NCBI RefSeq assembly: GCF_009725985.1
Contig: NZ_RCNR01000001.1
Span: forward strand, 157,512-221,511
Direction of reading: 5' to 3'
Origin: Zobellia amurskyensis
Lineage (GTDB): Bacteria; Bacteroidota; Bacteroidia; Flavobacteriales; Flavobacteriaceae
DNA: 64,000 nucleotides
The translations under genes and the position numbers were made by a program. The notes under the pieces were generated by a model. That model made no database searches, was not told where the DNA came from, and worked only from the letters and a program-made list of their open reading frames with translations. Positions 44,190 to 55,000 of this stretch are shown one piece after another (position 1 is the stretch's first letter; each line of letters begins with the position of its first letter).

Positions 44190-45242
44190 TTATAGTGCTA
44201 AACGGTATACCTTTTCTAACGTTCTTCTTCCGTTTAGCATATAATCACCCACATAATCCAGATGATGTTTGTTTTCATTTAGTAGTATATTGAAATCGGA
44301 TGAGAAAAGAATATCCTCTTTAATTTCTTTACATAACTGGCATAGTCTGGCCCCTGTATTCAGTACATTACCGTGAAAGGCAATGTCTCTTTTGTAATCT
44401 CCAACTTCGGCAATAGCTACGGATCCATAGCTAACACCAACCTTAAATTTAGGTACGATTCCAAAATTGCTTGAGAAGTTATCTCCAGCATTAAATAGTG
44501 AACCTTGAAAATCTAGATACAGATCAATGCAATTTTTTGCTGCACTCGAGTCGGAAACTCTCCATGTCAGAACAGCCTCATCTCCTACATATTGATAGAC
44601 TTCAGCATTATAATTTTCGATATGGCTAGTCAGTTTTACGAAACACTCCTGAATGAGCCTGCTGTATTTTAAGTGTCCGATTTCTTCTGCTATAGTCGTT
44701 GATTTGTTAAGGTCTAAAAACATAAAAATTCGTTTGTCTTCCTTAGGTTTGAAATATGTACCTATTATGATATCGTACAGATTGGTAGACCCAAATTTTC
44801 TAGAAATTTGAAAGTATACACTAAAGTGAAAACTCACGACAAAAAAGTATATCGTATAGACTAAATTGAGCGATGTGGTCAAATAACTATAATGTTTATT
44901 TACAGCGTCATTAGGACTTAAGGGGAGTAGTTCTCTTATGAAATATGAACTGCCTAAATGAAGTATAAAAATGACCGTGAACTGCAAAACGGTTTTAAAA
45001 AGTACAACAATGGCAAATGGATAGTCACGAATCATTGTCTGCATGAACAAAACCTCGCTTATACCAATGGTTAAGCAGTACAGAGTTGTAATAGGAACAA
45101 TTACCGAAAAGGTATATTCTAGATATGGTAGCCAATCTCCCTTTTCAAAAACCTTGATGTTGAGAACAACATCAAATGCTATGATAGCTAAAAGCCACAT
45201 CAGAGCTAGTGTTAATACCCTGATGATTTGTTTTTTCTTCAT
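44190..45242 (-). CDS. Class III adenylate/guanylate cyclase, membrane-bound
   Basis: A 350-residue protein with four N-terminal membrane helices (roughly residues 9-140) and a C-terminal class III cyclase domain. The first metal site appears in RIFMFLDLNKSTTIAEEIGH, the second in YQYVGDEAVLTW, and there is a loop KVGVSYGSVAIAEVGDYKRDIAFHGNVLNTGARL. It makes cyclic AMP or cyclic GMP; which cannot be told. It is transcribed alone, convergent with the ABC-F gene. Confidence 0.87.
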   Translation of the reverse strand: MKKKQIIRVLTLALMWLLAIIAFDVVLNIKVFEKGDWLPYLEYTFSVIVPITTLYCLTIGISEVLFMQTMIRDYPFAIVVLFKTVLQFTVIFILHLGSSYFIRELLPLSPNDAVNKHYSYLTTSLNLVYTIYFFVVSFHFSVYFQISRKFGSTNLYDIIIGTYFKPKEDKRIFMFLDLNKSTTIAEEIGHLKYSRLIQECFVKLTSHIENYNAEVYQYVGDEAVLTWRVSDSSAAKNCIDLYLDFQGSLFNAGDNFSSNFGIVPKFKVGVSYGSVAIAEVGDYKRDIAFHGNVLNTGARLCQLCKEIKEDILFSSDFNILLNENKHHLDYVGDYMLNGRRTLEKVYRLAL

Positions 45243-45286
45243 ACGGCTAGTTGGGCAATGACCTGATTAAAAAGTAAATCTTTTTG

Positions 45287-46627
45287 TTATTTTAGATTAT
45301 CTAGAGACGGGATATCTAGCTGATCAGTTCTGTACAGATAAGTGATTTCTTTGTTCTCATAATTTGTATAGGCATCTATCAGTGTAGATTGGGCATTCTG
45401 TGCCATGGCTTGTGCATCTAACAAATCGGTTAAATTGCTCAAACCGTTATCATAATTATCCCTGTTCACCTTTAAATTCTCTTCTGCCAATTGCTTGTTT
45501 TCCAATGCATATTGAATTTGTTCGTGTGCATTGAGCAAATCATACCAGCTTTGGGTAATAGCCACTTTTAATTGGTCTATACCATCCATTCGGTTATTCT
45601 TAGCTATTTCTTCTTGTATTCTTTCCTGCTTCAGTCTTTGCTTACCGCCACCCCACCAGTCTGAAATAGGGATACTTAAAGAACCAAAGGCAAATCCGGT
45701 AAACTGGCTATCTAAATCATCATCAAAAGCACCAAACTCTACGGCACTTACACCAACTGCCAAAGAGGGTAATAAATCTGCTTTCGCCATTTTAGTCTGT
45801 AAGGCACTTGCTGTTATCGATTTTTCAAGAAGCTCATAATTACTATTGCCTGTAAGGTCCATATCTGGCTCGCTATATTTAAAATCGGGAACCGTGGTAT
45901 GGTCAAAATCTGCCGCAGCTTTCATGTTTGATGAGTATGCCACGCCGACATAAAGCGAAAAATCCAGCAATGCGAGTTTGCGCATATTTTCCAATCTGCT
46001 TTTATTTAAAAGTAATTCGCTACGGTTAACCTTTACCTGTAACGATTGATTTTTTGCAATAAGACCCGCTTCCAATAGATCCTGCTGTTGCTTTAAAAGT
46101 TCATCTAGATAAATCTCGTTGGTCTCTATTACTTTTTGTTGCTCTTGTATTTGTACCAACTGCCAAAACTTATTTTCGGTTACCAATAAAACGCTATCTA
46201 CCGCTTGTTCTGCCCTGATTTGAGAAGTTTCTAATTGTATATCGGCCAAAGCATTAGAATTTCTAATTTTTCCACCGGCATAAATAACCTCGGTTGCCGT
46301 TGCACTGGCATTGTATAAGTTATCTATACCATTGGGAAGAAAACCCTCAATAGGACCAATTAGGTCATTAGGGGCATATAACCCAAGTGCACTAGCCTCT
46401 ACATTCGGAAAATAGTTTGCCACCATTTCACGTTTAAAGGCTTCTGACTTCTCTATGGTCAACAAGCCGTTCTTAATGGCATTACTATGTTTTAAAGCAG
46501 CTTCCTTACTTTCTTCCAATGAAATTTGCTGGGCAAAGACATTACATAATACAGCTAGGGAACAAGCCATTGTTAAAAAGCTACGCGATTTACCAAGGCT
46601 GGATAAATATGTATTTATATGTTTCAT
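45287..46627 (-). CDS. TolC family outer-membrane efflux protein
   Basis: A 446-residue protein with a signal peptide and the four-helix OEP repeats typical of TolC channels (LEESKEAALKHSNAIKNGLL near the start and DNYDNGLSNLTDLLDAQAMAQNAQSTLIDAYTNYENKEI near the end). It forms the outer-membrane exit of a tripartite pump with the RND and HlyD proteins encoded just upstream. Confidence 0.93.
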   Translation of the reverse strand: MKHINTYLSSLGKSRSFLTMACSLAVLCNVFAQQISLEESKEAALKHSNAIKNGLLTIEKSEAFKREMVANYFPNVEASALGLYAPNDLIGPIEGFLPNGIDNLYNASATATEVIYAGGKIRNSNALADIQLETSQIRAEQAVDSVLLVTENKFWQLVQIQEQQKVIETNEIYLDELLKQQQDLLEAGLIAKNQSLQVKVNRSELLLNKSRLENMRKLALLDFSLYVGVAYSSNMKAAADFDHTTVPDFKYSEPDMDLTGNSNYELLEKSITASALQTKMAKADLLPSLAVGVSAVEFGAFDDDLDSQFTGFAFGSLSIPISDWWGGGKQRLKQERIQEEIAKNNRMDGIDQLKVAITQSWYDLLNAHEQIQYALENKQLAEENLKVNRDNYDNGLSNLTDLLDAQAMAQNAQSTLIDAYTNYENKEITYLYRTDQLDIPSLDNLK

Positions 46628-46643
46628 TACTTAATTTCTACTG

Positions 46644-49600
46644 TTAAATATTAGTGTTGACTGCTTCTTCTTTGGTGGTCTCGTTATCCTCTTTTCTAAA
46701 GAATAACCAGTATAGTACAGGAAGAACAAATAAAGTAAGCACCATAGAGAACATAAGCCCAAATGCGATTACGGTACCCAAAGGCCCCCATAAGCTAGAT
46801 CGGCTCACGATCATAGGTATCACCCCAACAGCTGCTGCAGAAGATGTCAAGAAAATGGGGCGCATACGTCTTTCTGCTGCTAGAATAGCGGCTTTTTTAA
46901 CACTATACCCATGTTCATGCCTTAATTCATCGGCATAATCAATTAATATAATTCCGTTTCTTACTACAATACCACATAGAGCCAGTAAACCAAGAAATGA
47001 GGTAAATCCAAAAGGATACTGCATCAATATCAACCCAAAAGCAGCACCAAAAATGCTTAACGGCATGGTGATAAAACTTAACAGTGCGTGCATAAAGCTT
47101 TTAAAGTGCCACAGCAGAATCAAGAAAATTAACACTACACTTAGCATAAGGGAAAGTCCCATTGGTTTGTTGTTCTCTATCTGCAGTTCATACTCACCGC
47201 CATACTCTATTCTAATATCCTCAGGAAAGGTAATCTCATCAATATGAGGTATCATTTCTGCGAGTACCTCATTGGCAACTGCATCTTTGGAAATGTCTAT
47301 ACGAACGGTGAGACAACGGTTTCCATTTCTATTGGTAATTTGTTCTTGCGACCATTGCGGGGTAATTTCCGCTACCTGTCTTAAAGGAACCTTTGCTTGT
47401 TTCTGTGCTGAAATTATAGATAATTGTCGCAGATCCGAAACGTTCTGTCGATGTTGATTTTCACTTTTGATCTTTACATCAATAGTATAGTCCTTATCCC
47501 AGACCTCAGTAGCTTTTAATCCCGTAGTGTTTACTGCAACGGCATTGGCAATATCTCTGTTGTTTAGACCTAGCCTTGCAGCTTCATTGTGCTTAACATC
47601 CATCTTAACAGCTTCTTTCATACTGCCAAAGTCAGTTCTGCTCCAAAGTGTTTTTGGTGTACTACGTGCAATATTGATAATGGTATCGCCATACTTTTTA
47701 AGTTGATCAATATCACTGCCGTATAGCCTTACCTCTATTGGTGCAAGGGTACCTGCCATATCTAACTGCTTCATTCTTAAATATGCGTTTGGGTACATGT
47801 CGGCATATTTTTCATCATACTCGTTCAAAACTTCAACAGTAGCATCGTCAGATATGGTGGTTACCAAAATTTGTGCATAGTTTTTGGCAGGAAGGTTGGG
47901 TGCGTACAGCGTATGGAAACGAGGAGAACTTTGACCAATAAAACTGGTGTAAAATGCTACACGTTCATCGGCTTTTAAAACTTTCTCCAATCCGTTTACC
48001 ACCTTGGTAGTTTCATCGAGACTACTCCCTGGGTTTAAATTGATCTCTATTGAGAATTGATTACGTTCCACTTTTGGAAATAACTGTTGGCTGATGCCTC
48101 CAAAAAGCATTACACCCACAACTACTGCCGCAATACCTAAGCCAATGGTCAATTTATAACGTTCCATGGCTTTATTGACCGCATTGTCAAAAAAGGATTG
48201 CAGCCTATCTAGCATAGACTTTTTATCATCTTGTTCTTTCTCATTGGGGTTGGCATGTAATCCTTTTTTAATGAAAAGTGAATTGATAAAAGGAACCAGT
48301 AAAATTGAAATAATCAAGGATAATGTAAGAGCAATAATTATAACGTACGGAAAAGCCTTAATAAAATCTGATGCTACACCTTCCATGAAGAACAGCAATG
48401 GGTAAAATGTTGCCGAGATGGCCAATGTTGCGGTAAATACAGATGGAAAAAGTTCTTTGGCACTACTTACGGCAGCTTCAGGTATTGACATACCTTCATC
48501 AAGTTTTTCTACATAGTTATCTATAATGACAATAGGATCATCTACTACAATACCCAGCACCACAATAAGTGCCGCTAGCGTTACCGTATTCAATTCTATT
48601 CCCGTAAAATACATTATAGCGAGTGTTGCAGAAATAGTAATAGGTATGGTCGCAGCCGCCACCGATGCTACCCTGAACGGAAGCAATATTAAGGTAACGA
48701 TGATTACACCGATCAAGGCATAACCAAACTCTTTCATAAAATGGCTTATAGAATGATCGACCACTTCTGGTTGATTGGCTATTTTTGTAATGGTAATATC
48801 ACTTGGCAATTCACTGATTACCTTTTCTAATCGCTCGTCAATTTCTTCACCGAATTGAACAATGTTCCCTTTCTTCGCCATTTCTAAGGTAATGATCATT
48901 CCCTTAGACCCGCTAATGGTCAAATAAGAATCTGGATCATCATATTCACGAACTACGCGAGCAACGTCCCGTACACGTATGATATTTCCGTTTTCTTCCG
49001 TTTTTATAGATTGATTGGCAATATCAGCTTCGGTCTTCAAGGAAGTTTCAAGATAAATGGGTCTTTCTCTTTCTGAATTTTCCAATGTACCCGCACCAAC
49101 TAAGGCACCTTGATTTTGTAAACTATTGGCAATACTGTTAGGTGTTATGCCATAACTAGCCAATTTATCTTGATCTACATACACGGCAATTTGCTCTGTA
49201 AGTCCGCCCGAATGCGAAATTTTTGCCATGTTATCGATCAGCCTTAATTCATCTTCGATATCCTCTACATGGCGTTGTAGATCTTTGTAAGGTCTGGTAT
49301 CTGATTGAACACCAAGAATTAAGGCTGCCGTACTACCAAAATCACTGTTCACCATAACACCCTGAACTTCTCTAGGAAGCTCAAGCTGTTGAAAAATCAG
49401 CACTTCAGACTTTAACTTATTCCAAAACTGTTCAGTAGCGTTATGGTTAATTTTGTCCGATACCTCTACGTAAATGAACATAAGACCATCTTTGGAATAA
49501 GAATAGGTTTTGGTCTTATCAACCTCATTATACCCAAATAAGTACTCTTCTACTTTTGAGGTCAGCTCTTGCTCTACCTTTTCGGCAGAAGCACCCGGAT

Positions 49601-49763
49601 ACGACCCAATTATAAGACCTTGGCGTATGGTAAAGTCGGGAAATTCATTTCTAGGCATGTTAAAAAGCCCATAAATACCCATTAGGACCAAGCATAAAGC
49701 TAGTACCATGGGAAATGTAGAATGTTTAAAGGCCCAATCTATGGCTCCGCTTTTCTTCTTCAT
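46644..49763 (-). CDS. RND efflux pump inner-membrane permease
   Basis: A 1039-residue transporter. It has 12 membrane helices arranged in two halves with large periplasmic loops, and motifs typical of the AcrB/MMPL class: NMPRNEFPDFTIRQGLIIGSYPGASAEKVE at the start, and VLGIVVDDPIVIIDNYVEKLDEG with the proton-relay Asp residues in helix 4. It drives export of small molecules using proton motive force. The start at 49763 (MKKKSGAIDWAF) is chosen; earlier ATG and TTG codons overlap the HlyD gene. Confidence 0.95.
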   Translation of the reverse strand: MKKKSGAIDWAFKHSTFPMVLALCLVLMGIYGLFNMPRNEFPDFTIRQGLIIGSYPGASAEKVEQELTSKVEEYLFGYNEVDKTKTYSYSKDGLMFIYVEVSDKINHNATEQFWNKLKSEVLIFQQLELPREVQGVMVNSDFGSTAALILGVQSDTRPYKDLQRHVEDIEDELRLIDNMAKISHSGGLTEQIAVYVDQDKLASYGITPNSIANSLQNQGALVGAGTLENSERERPIYLETSLKTEADIANQSIKTEENGNIIRVRDVARVVREYDDPDSYLTISGSKGMIITLEMAKKGNIVQFGEEIDERLEKVISELPSDITITKIANQPEVVDHSISHFMKEFGYALIGVIIVTLILLPFRVASVAAATIPITISATLAIMYFTGIELNTVTLAALIVVLGIVVDDPIVIIDNYVEKLDEGMSIPEAAVSSAKELFPSVFTATLAISATFYPLLFFMEGVASDFIKAFPYVIIIALTLSLIISILLVPFINSLFIKKGLHANPNEKEQDDKKSMLDRLQSFFDNAVNKAMERYKLTIGLGIAAVVVGVMLFGGISQQLFPKVERNQFSIEINLNPGSSLDETTKVVNGLEKVLKADERVAFYTSFIGQSSPRFHTLYAPNLPAKNYAQILVTTISDDATVEVLNEYDEKYADMYPNAYLRMKQLDMAGTLAPIEVRLYGSDIDQLKKYGDTIINIARSTPKTLWSRTDFGSMKEAVKMDVKHNEAARLGLNNRDIANAVAVNTTGLKATEVWDKDYTIDVKIKSENQHRQNVSDLRQLSIISAQKQAKVPLRQVAEITPQWSQEQITNRNGNRCLTVRIDISKDAVANEVLAEMIPHIDEITFPEDIRIEYGGEYELQIENNKPMGLSLMLSVVLIFLILLWHFKSFMHALLSFITMPLSIFGAAFGLILMQYPFGFTSFLGLLALCGIVVRNGIILIDYADELRHEHGYSVKKAAILAAERRMRPIFLTSSAAAVGVIPMIVSRSSLWGPLGTVIAFGLMFSMVLTLFVLPVLYWLFFRKEDNETTKEEAVNTNI

Positions 49764-49770
49764 CTTCAAA

Positions 49771-50865
49771 CTACTTAGCGTCATTAACAATTTCTACCGG
49801 TGTACTCTGTGTTAGTTTGTGATAACCAGATATAATGAGATAATCTCCTTTTATAAGTCCCTTTTTAACCACTATACCGCTATCGTACAATTCACCAATT
49901 TCTATATATTTTCTTTCTGCAATACCATTGTCCACTATATACACATACTGTTCGCCATCTTCGGTCACGGCAATACTTTCTGAGGGAATTACAATAACTT
50001 CTTCTGCGCTTTTATCTTTGCCGACCATCTCCATTAAGCGCACATTACAGGTCATGCCGGGTTTTATCTGTTTATCAGGATTGTTCAATTTTACGTATGC
50101 CGTGTACACCGGTGAACCTTGGTTAGATTGTATGGAAACCTCGTCTATAATTCCTATAACTGATTTGTCTAAGGCTGGAAGATTTACGTTTGCAGAACCA
50201 CCTTTTATTATCGAATTGATTTCACCATCAGGTATTGGTAACACCGCTTTGACTGAATTTATATTTACGATCTCAACTACTGGTTGACCAGGTTGTGCCA
50301 AATCTCCAACATCCATCATCTTTTCACTAACATACCCGTCCATTGGGGCATATAGTTTCGCATGGCGTACATTTTCATAGGTCATTTTTGCAGCTGCCTG
50401 CGCCTGCTCATATTGTGAGCGCGCTTCTAACATTCTTATCTCTGCAATACTTCCCTTTAAAAAAACATTATTTATACGCTCGTAATTTTCTTTTGCCAAA
50501 CGTACCTGAGCAAGTTGTTGTTCATATTGACTATTATAAACAGTAGCATCAATTTGCGCGATCAATTGGTTCTTCTTTACAAAGTCGCCAATTGAAACAG
50601 GAACATTTAGTACATTGCCCGAAACTTGAAAGCTAGATTTTATGGCTACATCTGCTTCAATTGTACCGTTATAAGCTACTTTAGCATGAGAATTATTGGT
50701 ATTGAAACCAACGTTCATGACCTCCACTTTAATGGTTTTATTCACCTTAGGTTTTTCTTCGTTACCACAGCTTATATTTAAAAGCACCAAAAGAACAATT
50801 GAAAGACTTTTTGGTAGATACCACAGGTATTTATCATTCATACCAAATTCAGATTTACGCATCAT
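49771..50865 (-). CDS. RND efflux pump periplasmic adaptor (HlyD/MFP family lipoprotein)
   Basis: A 364-residue adaptor (start at the ATG at 50865; the ATG at 50841, MNDKYLWYLPKSLSI, is equally possible). It has a lipobox LLVLLNISC, so it is a lipid-anchored periplasmic protein, then the lipoyl/hairpin domain, and a barrel domain. It links the RND pump to the TolC channel. It is the first gene of a three-gene operon reading hlyD-rnd-tolC and lies divergent from an AraC-type regulator. A consensus -7 box TAACTTTG is at 50897-50890. Confidence 0.92.
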   Translation of the reverse strand: MMRKSEFGMNDKYLWYLPKSLSIVLLVLLNISCGNEEKPKVNKTIKVEVMNVGFNTNNSHAKVAYNGTIEADVAIKSSFQVSGNVLNVPVSIGDFVKKNQLIAQIDATVYNSQYEQQLAQVRLAKENYERINNVFLKGSIAEIRMLEARSQYEQAQAAAKMTYENVRHAKLYAPMDGYVSEKMMDVGDLAQPGQPVVEIVNINSVKAVLPIPDGEINSIIKGGSANVNLPALDKSVIGIIDEVSIQSNQGSPVYTAYVKLNNPDKQIKPGMTCNVRLMEMVGKDKSAEEVIVIPSESIAVTEDGEQYVYIVDNGIAERKYIEIGELYDSGIVVKKGLIKGDYLIISGYHKLTQSTPVEIVNDAK

Positions 50866-50889
50866 ATTAGAATTATCAATTTTGAGGCG

Positions 50890-51018
50890 CAAAGTTAGTG
50901 TAGCAACAAAGCCCAGAAATGGTAATTAAACACCCAATTATGGTATTTTTAGAACATTTCGATAATAAATAGCTCTTGTTTATTGATAAAATGGTATATT
51001 TTGATATATAAATACCAT
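50890..51018. promoter_or_regulatory. Divergent promoter region of the efflux operon and the AraC gene with repeated ATGGTA motifs
   Basis: Repeats of ATGGTA appear at 50919, 50940 (ATGGTATTTTT) and 50991 (ATGGTATATTTT) on the plus strand and inverted as ATACCAT at 51012-51018. The last two form an inverted pair AAATGGTAT...ATACCATTT. The -7 box of the operon, TAACTTTG, lies at 50897-50890. These are candidate binding sites for the AraC-family regulator. Confidence 0.5.
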
Positions 51019-51023
51019 TTACC

Positions 51024-51920
51024 ATGGAAGATATACCACAAATTGGAATACCAGAACTGTACACGGATTACGGAAATCATAAGAGCAGCACACAGCCCAA
51101 ATTTGTTTTGTTAAAGCCAGAAAATATGCCCGAATACATAAAAAGTGGCAATCCGTTTAGAAATGTTAACTATGGTATCTCTTTTTTTGTGGAAAGTAAT
51201 AGTGAGCTAAATATTGATTTCAATAGTTATAAACCTAAAAAAAATACGGTCTATTTCGGTAGTCCCGGACAAGTTTTTGCCATTAATGGGGAATTTACAG
51301 AAGGCATTGGCGTACTTTTTCAGGCAGACTTTATATTAAGACATGGGGCACAACAATGGTTACAATCTTTACCCATATTCAATAGATTTTTAAGTGAACC
51401 TTTTATTGAATTGTCAGAAGAAGATTTACTGATGTTTCAACGACTATTAATAGAAATGGATACGGAATATGTGAATGATGACTTTTTGAAATATGAAATG
51501 CTGGAAGCCCAACTTACCCAAGTTCTCGTAAAATTATCAAGACTATACCAAGCTTCAAAAGAAAATAAAGTAAGTGTTGACACCCAACATATGATGGTTT
51601 TAGAATCTTTAATAAACAAACAATTTAAAAACAATCGAAGTGTGGTAGATTATGCCTCTCAACTTTATATGACACCACAAAATCTTAACCGCATTACCAA
51701 AAGGCTTATGGGCAAAAGCGTAAGTGAACTGATCAATGAGAAGTTGATTATAGAAATAAAAAGATATCTAGTATATACAGATATGAGTAGCGAAGAAATT
51801 GCCCATTTCTTTAATTTTTATGATAATTCATACTTTACAAAAACTTTTAAAAAGGCAGCGGGAGAAACCCCTAAAGCCTTTCGAAAGAAACAAAAAGAAC
51901 TGCTAAATGTTGAAGGTTGA
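51024..51920 (+). CDS. AraC family transcriptional regulator
   Basis: A 298-residue protein. The C-terminal third has two helix-turn-helix motifs (SVVDYASQLYMTPQNLNRITKRLMGKS and SSEEIAHFFNFYDNSYFTKTFKKAAGETPKAFRK), typical of the AraC family. The N-terminal region is a cupin-like sensor domain of unknown ligand. It is divergent from the RND efflux operon and probably controls it. Confidence 0.92.
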   Translation: MEDIPQIGIPELYTDYGNHKSSTQPKFVLLKPENMPEYIKSGNPFRNVNYGISFFVESNSELNIDFNSYKPKKNTVYFGSPGQVFAINGEFTEGIGVLFQADFILRHGAQQWLQSLPIFNRFLSEPFIELSEEDLLMFQRLLIEMDTEYVNDDFLKYEMLEAQLTQVLVKLSRLYQASKENKVSVDTQHMMVLESLINKQFKNNRSVVDYASQLYMTPQNLNRITKRLMGKSVSELINEKLIIEIKRYLVYTDMSSEEIAHFFNFYDNSYFTKTFKKAAGETPKAFRKKQKELLNVEG

Positions 51921-51962
51921 TTTATTATTCAATCTTGCCGTTGTAAATAGGGTTAAAATGAA

Positions 51963-51995
51963 AAAAGCCACTCAACATAAAATTGAGTGGCTTTT
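51963..51995. terminator. Bidirectional Rho-independent terminator
   Basis: A 13-bp stem AAAAGCCACTCAA (51963-51975) with TTGAGTGGCTTTT (51983-51995), loop CATAAAA. T and A runs on both sides suit termination of both the AraC gene and the TonB-receptor gene. Confidence 0.88.
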
Positions 51996-52028
51996 GGCAC
52001 TTAGCTAAAACAAATTTAAGTACTTGTT

Positions 52029-55000
52029 TTAGAAGGTAAATGCGAGTCTTGCATAGTAATAAGAACCTGCAAAGCCCATTTGTACGGCATCCCAATATCC
52101 GCCTGAATCAGACCAGTCGTCTTGTTGGTCAGGATACACATTAAAAAGGTTATTGCTACCTACGCTTAGTTTAAGGCTTTCTGAAAGTTCAAAACCAAAA
52201 TTAAGATCGGTAACTATTTTAGCGCTATATCTATCCGTTGCACCATCCAGCAAGGCCTCTTGGGAAGAGTACCCTAAATCCGCAAAATCTTCAAATATCT
52301 GGTAATCTATTAACTCTATTTCACTGAAACGTGTAAAGCTCAATGCAGCATCAAACCAGCCTTTATTATAATCTAGGTTAAGATTTAATTTGCTGTCTGG
52401 GGCAGAGGCCAATAAAAAGCCTTTATCACGCTCACCAAAGAATGTGCTTTCATCTAAACTTCCATTATTGACATTATCAATCTTCATATCATTGAAGTTG
52501 GCCAAGAATGTTACGCCAAATGAACTGTCTTCCGAAAGCGTGTTTTTGTAAGCCAAGATAACATCAAGACCCGAAGTTTGGGTGTCCACACCGTTTACAA
52601 AGAATTGAGCGGAATTTACATTAGGTATCTGCGGTGCAGGGAAATCTCCTGTAAGCACAATACGGTCTTTAATTTTTATATAGTAACCATCTACCGTTGC
52701 GGTAAAATTACCAGCTTTGGCAGTGAATCCTAATGCGGCATTGAATGCTTTTTCTTCTTTTAATGGTCCAATACCGAAAGAAGCGGTAACCGGACTATTA
52801 TTTGGAGAAAGAAGGGATTCCGAAGCTACACCACCTATAAAGTTGGTGAACTTAAGGTTGTAATAAATTTGCGCTAATGAAGGTGCTCTAAAACCAGAAC
52901 TAACAGAACCTCTAATATTGAAATTTTCAGAAGCTTTTAGTCTAGCGGCCAATTTACCATTGGTGGTGCTTCCAAAATCACTGAAGTATTCAAAACGGGC
53001 AGCACCACTAACCAAGAACTTTTCGGTAACGTCCAATTCTAAATCACCATAAAGCGAAACGTTGCTTCTGCTTCGGTCTATTTCGTTGGCAGGACTATAG
53101 CCGGGGAAACCTTGCGAGCCACCTGGCCTTTGATTACCTGTAAGTGGGTCTGTAGGTATGGTCTGTGTAGCAGGGTTGGTAATTAACGCTCCGTCTACGT
53201 CAAAAGTTCCGTACGATGATGCTTCACCGGCAAAGATTTCAAAATTCTCTGTTTTGTACTCCGCACCAAATGCTAAGTTCATTCCAGCCATTATCTCTTC
53301 GTAAAATTTAGAGATATCCAAGTTCGTTACGTTTTGGCTAAGACTGTGTCCGCCTGCGTCAAAATCCGTTGGAGATGTTTCTTCAAGTGAAGCGTTTAAG
53401 GAACCTTTAATAAAATAGTGGAATAAGTTTTTTCCGTAAGTGTTGCTTATATCTACGTTCCAACCGTTTTCCATCTCGGTTCGTACCCCAACTGCAACAG
53501 AGTTGTCAATAATGTTAGAGGTGATGCGAGGGGTGAAAGCATTAGGGTAAATACTTACAACATTACGCTCCGTAGGATTGTTTCGGGTAAATGCAAATGC
53601 ATCTGTATCTCTATAATTTCTACCTCCAAAAGCATAGATTTCAGTATTATCCGAAACCGGAATGCTCATGTTTCCAAAGAAATTAAACCCATCTATGGCA
53701 GCTTCTCCAAACCCTCTCCTGAAATCAAAACCAGGTCTAAGTACCTTGTTTTTGGCAATATATTCTGTGGTAAAGTTGGCATAACCTTCTTCGCCTATCT
53801 TAACACCATAGTTAGCTGCGAACTTGATAGATCCACCGTCAAAACTTTGGTCGTCGCCAATAGCATTCCCATCTCTTTCCGTGTCTAAGCGGTTGCCATC
53901 TGTGTTTGGTGTTCCATCAGGAAAATCTCCTTTGGCATTGGTGCTGTATGCTCCATAGCTAATAGATCCGGAAAGTTCATCTGTTCTATCTTTTAATACG
54001 ATATTAATTACACCTGCAATGGCGTCAGAACCATATTGTGCAGAAGCACCATCTCTTAAGATTTCAATTCTTTTAATTGCCGAGGCAGGAATGGCGTTAA
54101 GGTCAGTACCTGTGTTGCCTCTACCTCGCGTTCCAAATACGTTTATCAATGAAGATTGGTGTCTTCTTTTTCCGTTGATCAAGACCAAGGTTTGGTCAGG
54201 GCCCAGACCACGCAAAGAAGCAGGGTCTATATGGTCTGCTCCATCAGAACCGGATTGTTTATTTGCATTAAATGATGGTGCGGCGTATTGTAATAATTGG
54301 TTGACTTCAATTTTTCCCGTTTTGGAAACAACATCTTCCATAGGAATAACATCTACAGCTGTAGCGGTTTCCGTTGAGGTCCTGTTGGGGTTTCTTGAGC
54401 CAACTATTACAACGTTGTCCAGTTGGGCGGCCGCTTCGTTCAGGGTAATGTTAAAGGAAGTTTTCCCCGCAACGACTACTTCCAAAGTTTCATAACCAAT
54501 ATAAGATACAACCAGTATAGCTGTATCATCTGGAGCAGTGATGGTAAAATTACCGTCAAAGTCTGTTTGGGCTCCTGTAGTGGTTCCTTTTATAACCACA
54601 CTTGCTCCGGATAGGGGTTCGCCGGAGGCATCTTTTACGGTGCCTGCAATTTCTTTTTCTTGCGGTAGAGCTGTGGTTTGGATTTTCTTAGTTAGGACAA
54701 TTTGCTTTCCATTTATTTTAAAATCGAAATTTGCTTTTTTAGAAAGTTTAGCCAATACCTGTTCAAGTATTTCTCCATTGGCATGAAAAGAAATTCTCCT
54801 AGTGTCGTCTATTTCTTTTGTGTTGTAGAAAAAACGATATTCGGTTTGAGTCTTTATTTCGTTTAAGATGTTTTTTAGGGGTGCATTTTCATAATCTAGC
54901 TCTATTTTTTTTTGAGATGTGGTATTCGCGTTTACCTGAAAAACAATAAAGAAGACTGATAATAAATTGAGCATGGTCTTCAAGTTTATCTGCTTTAGGC

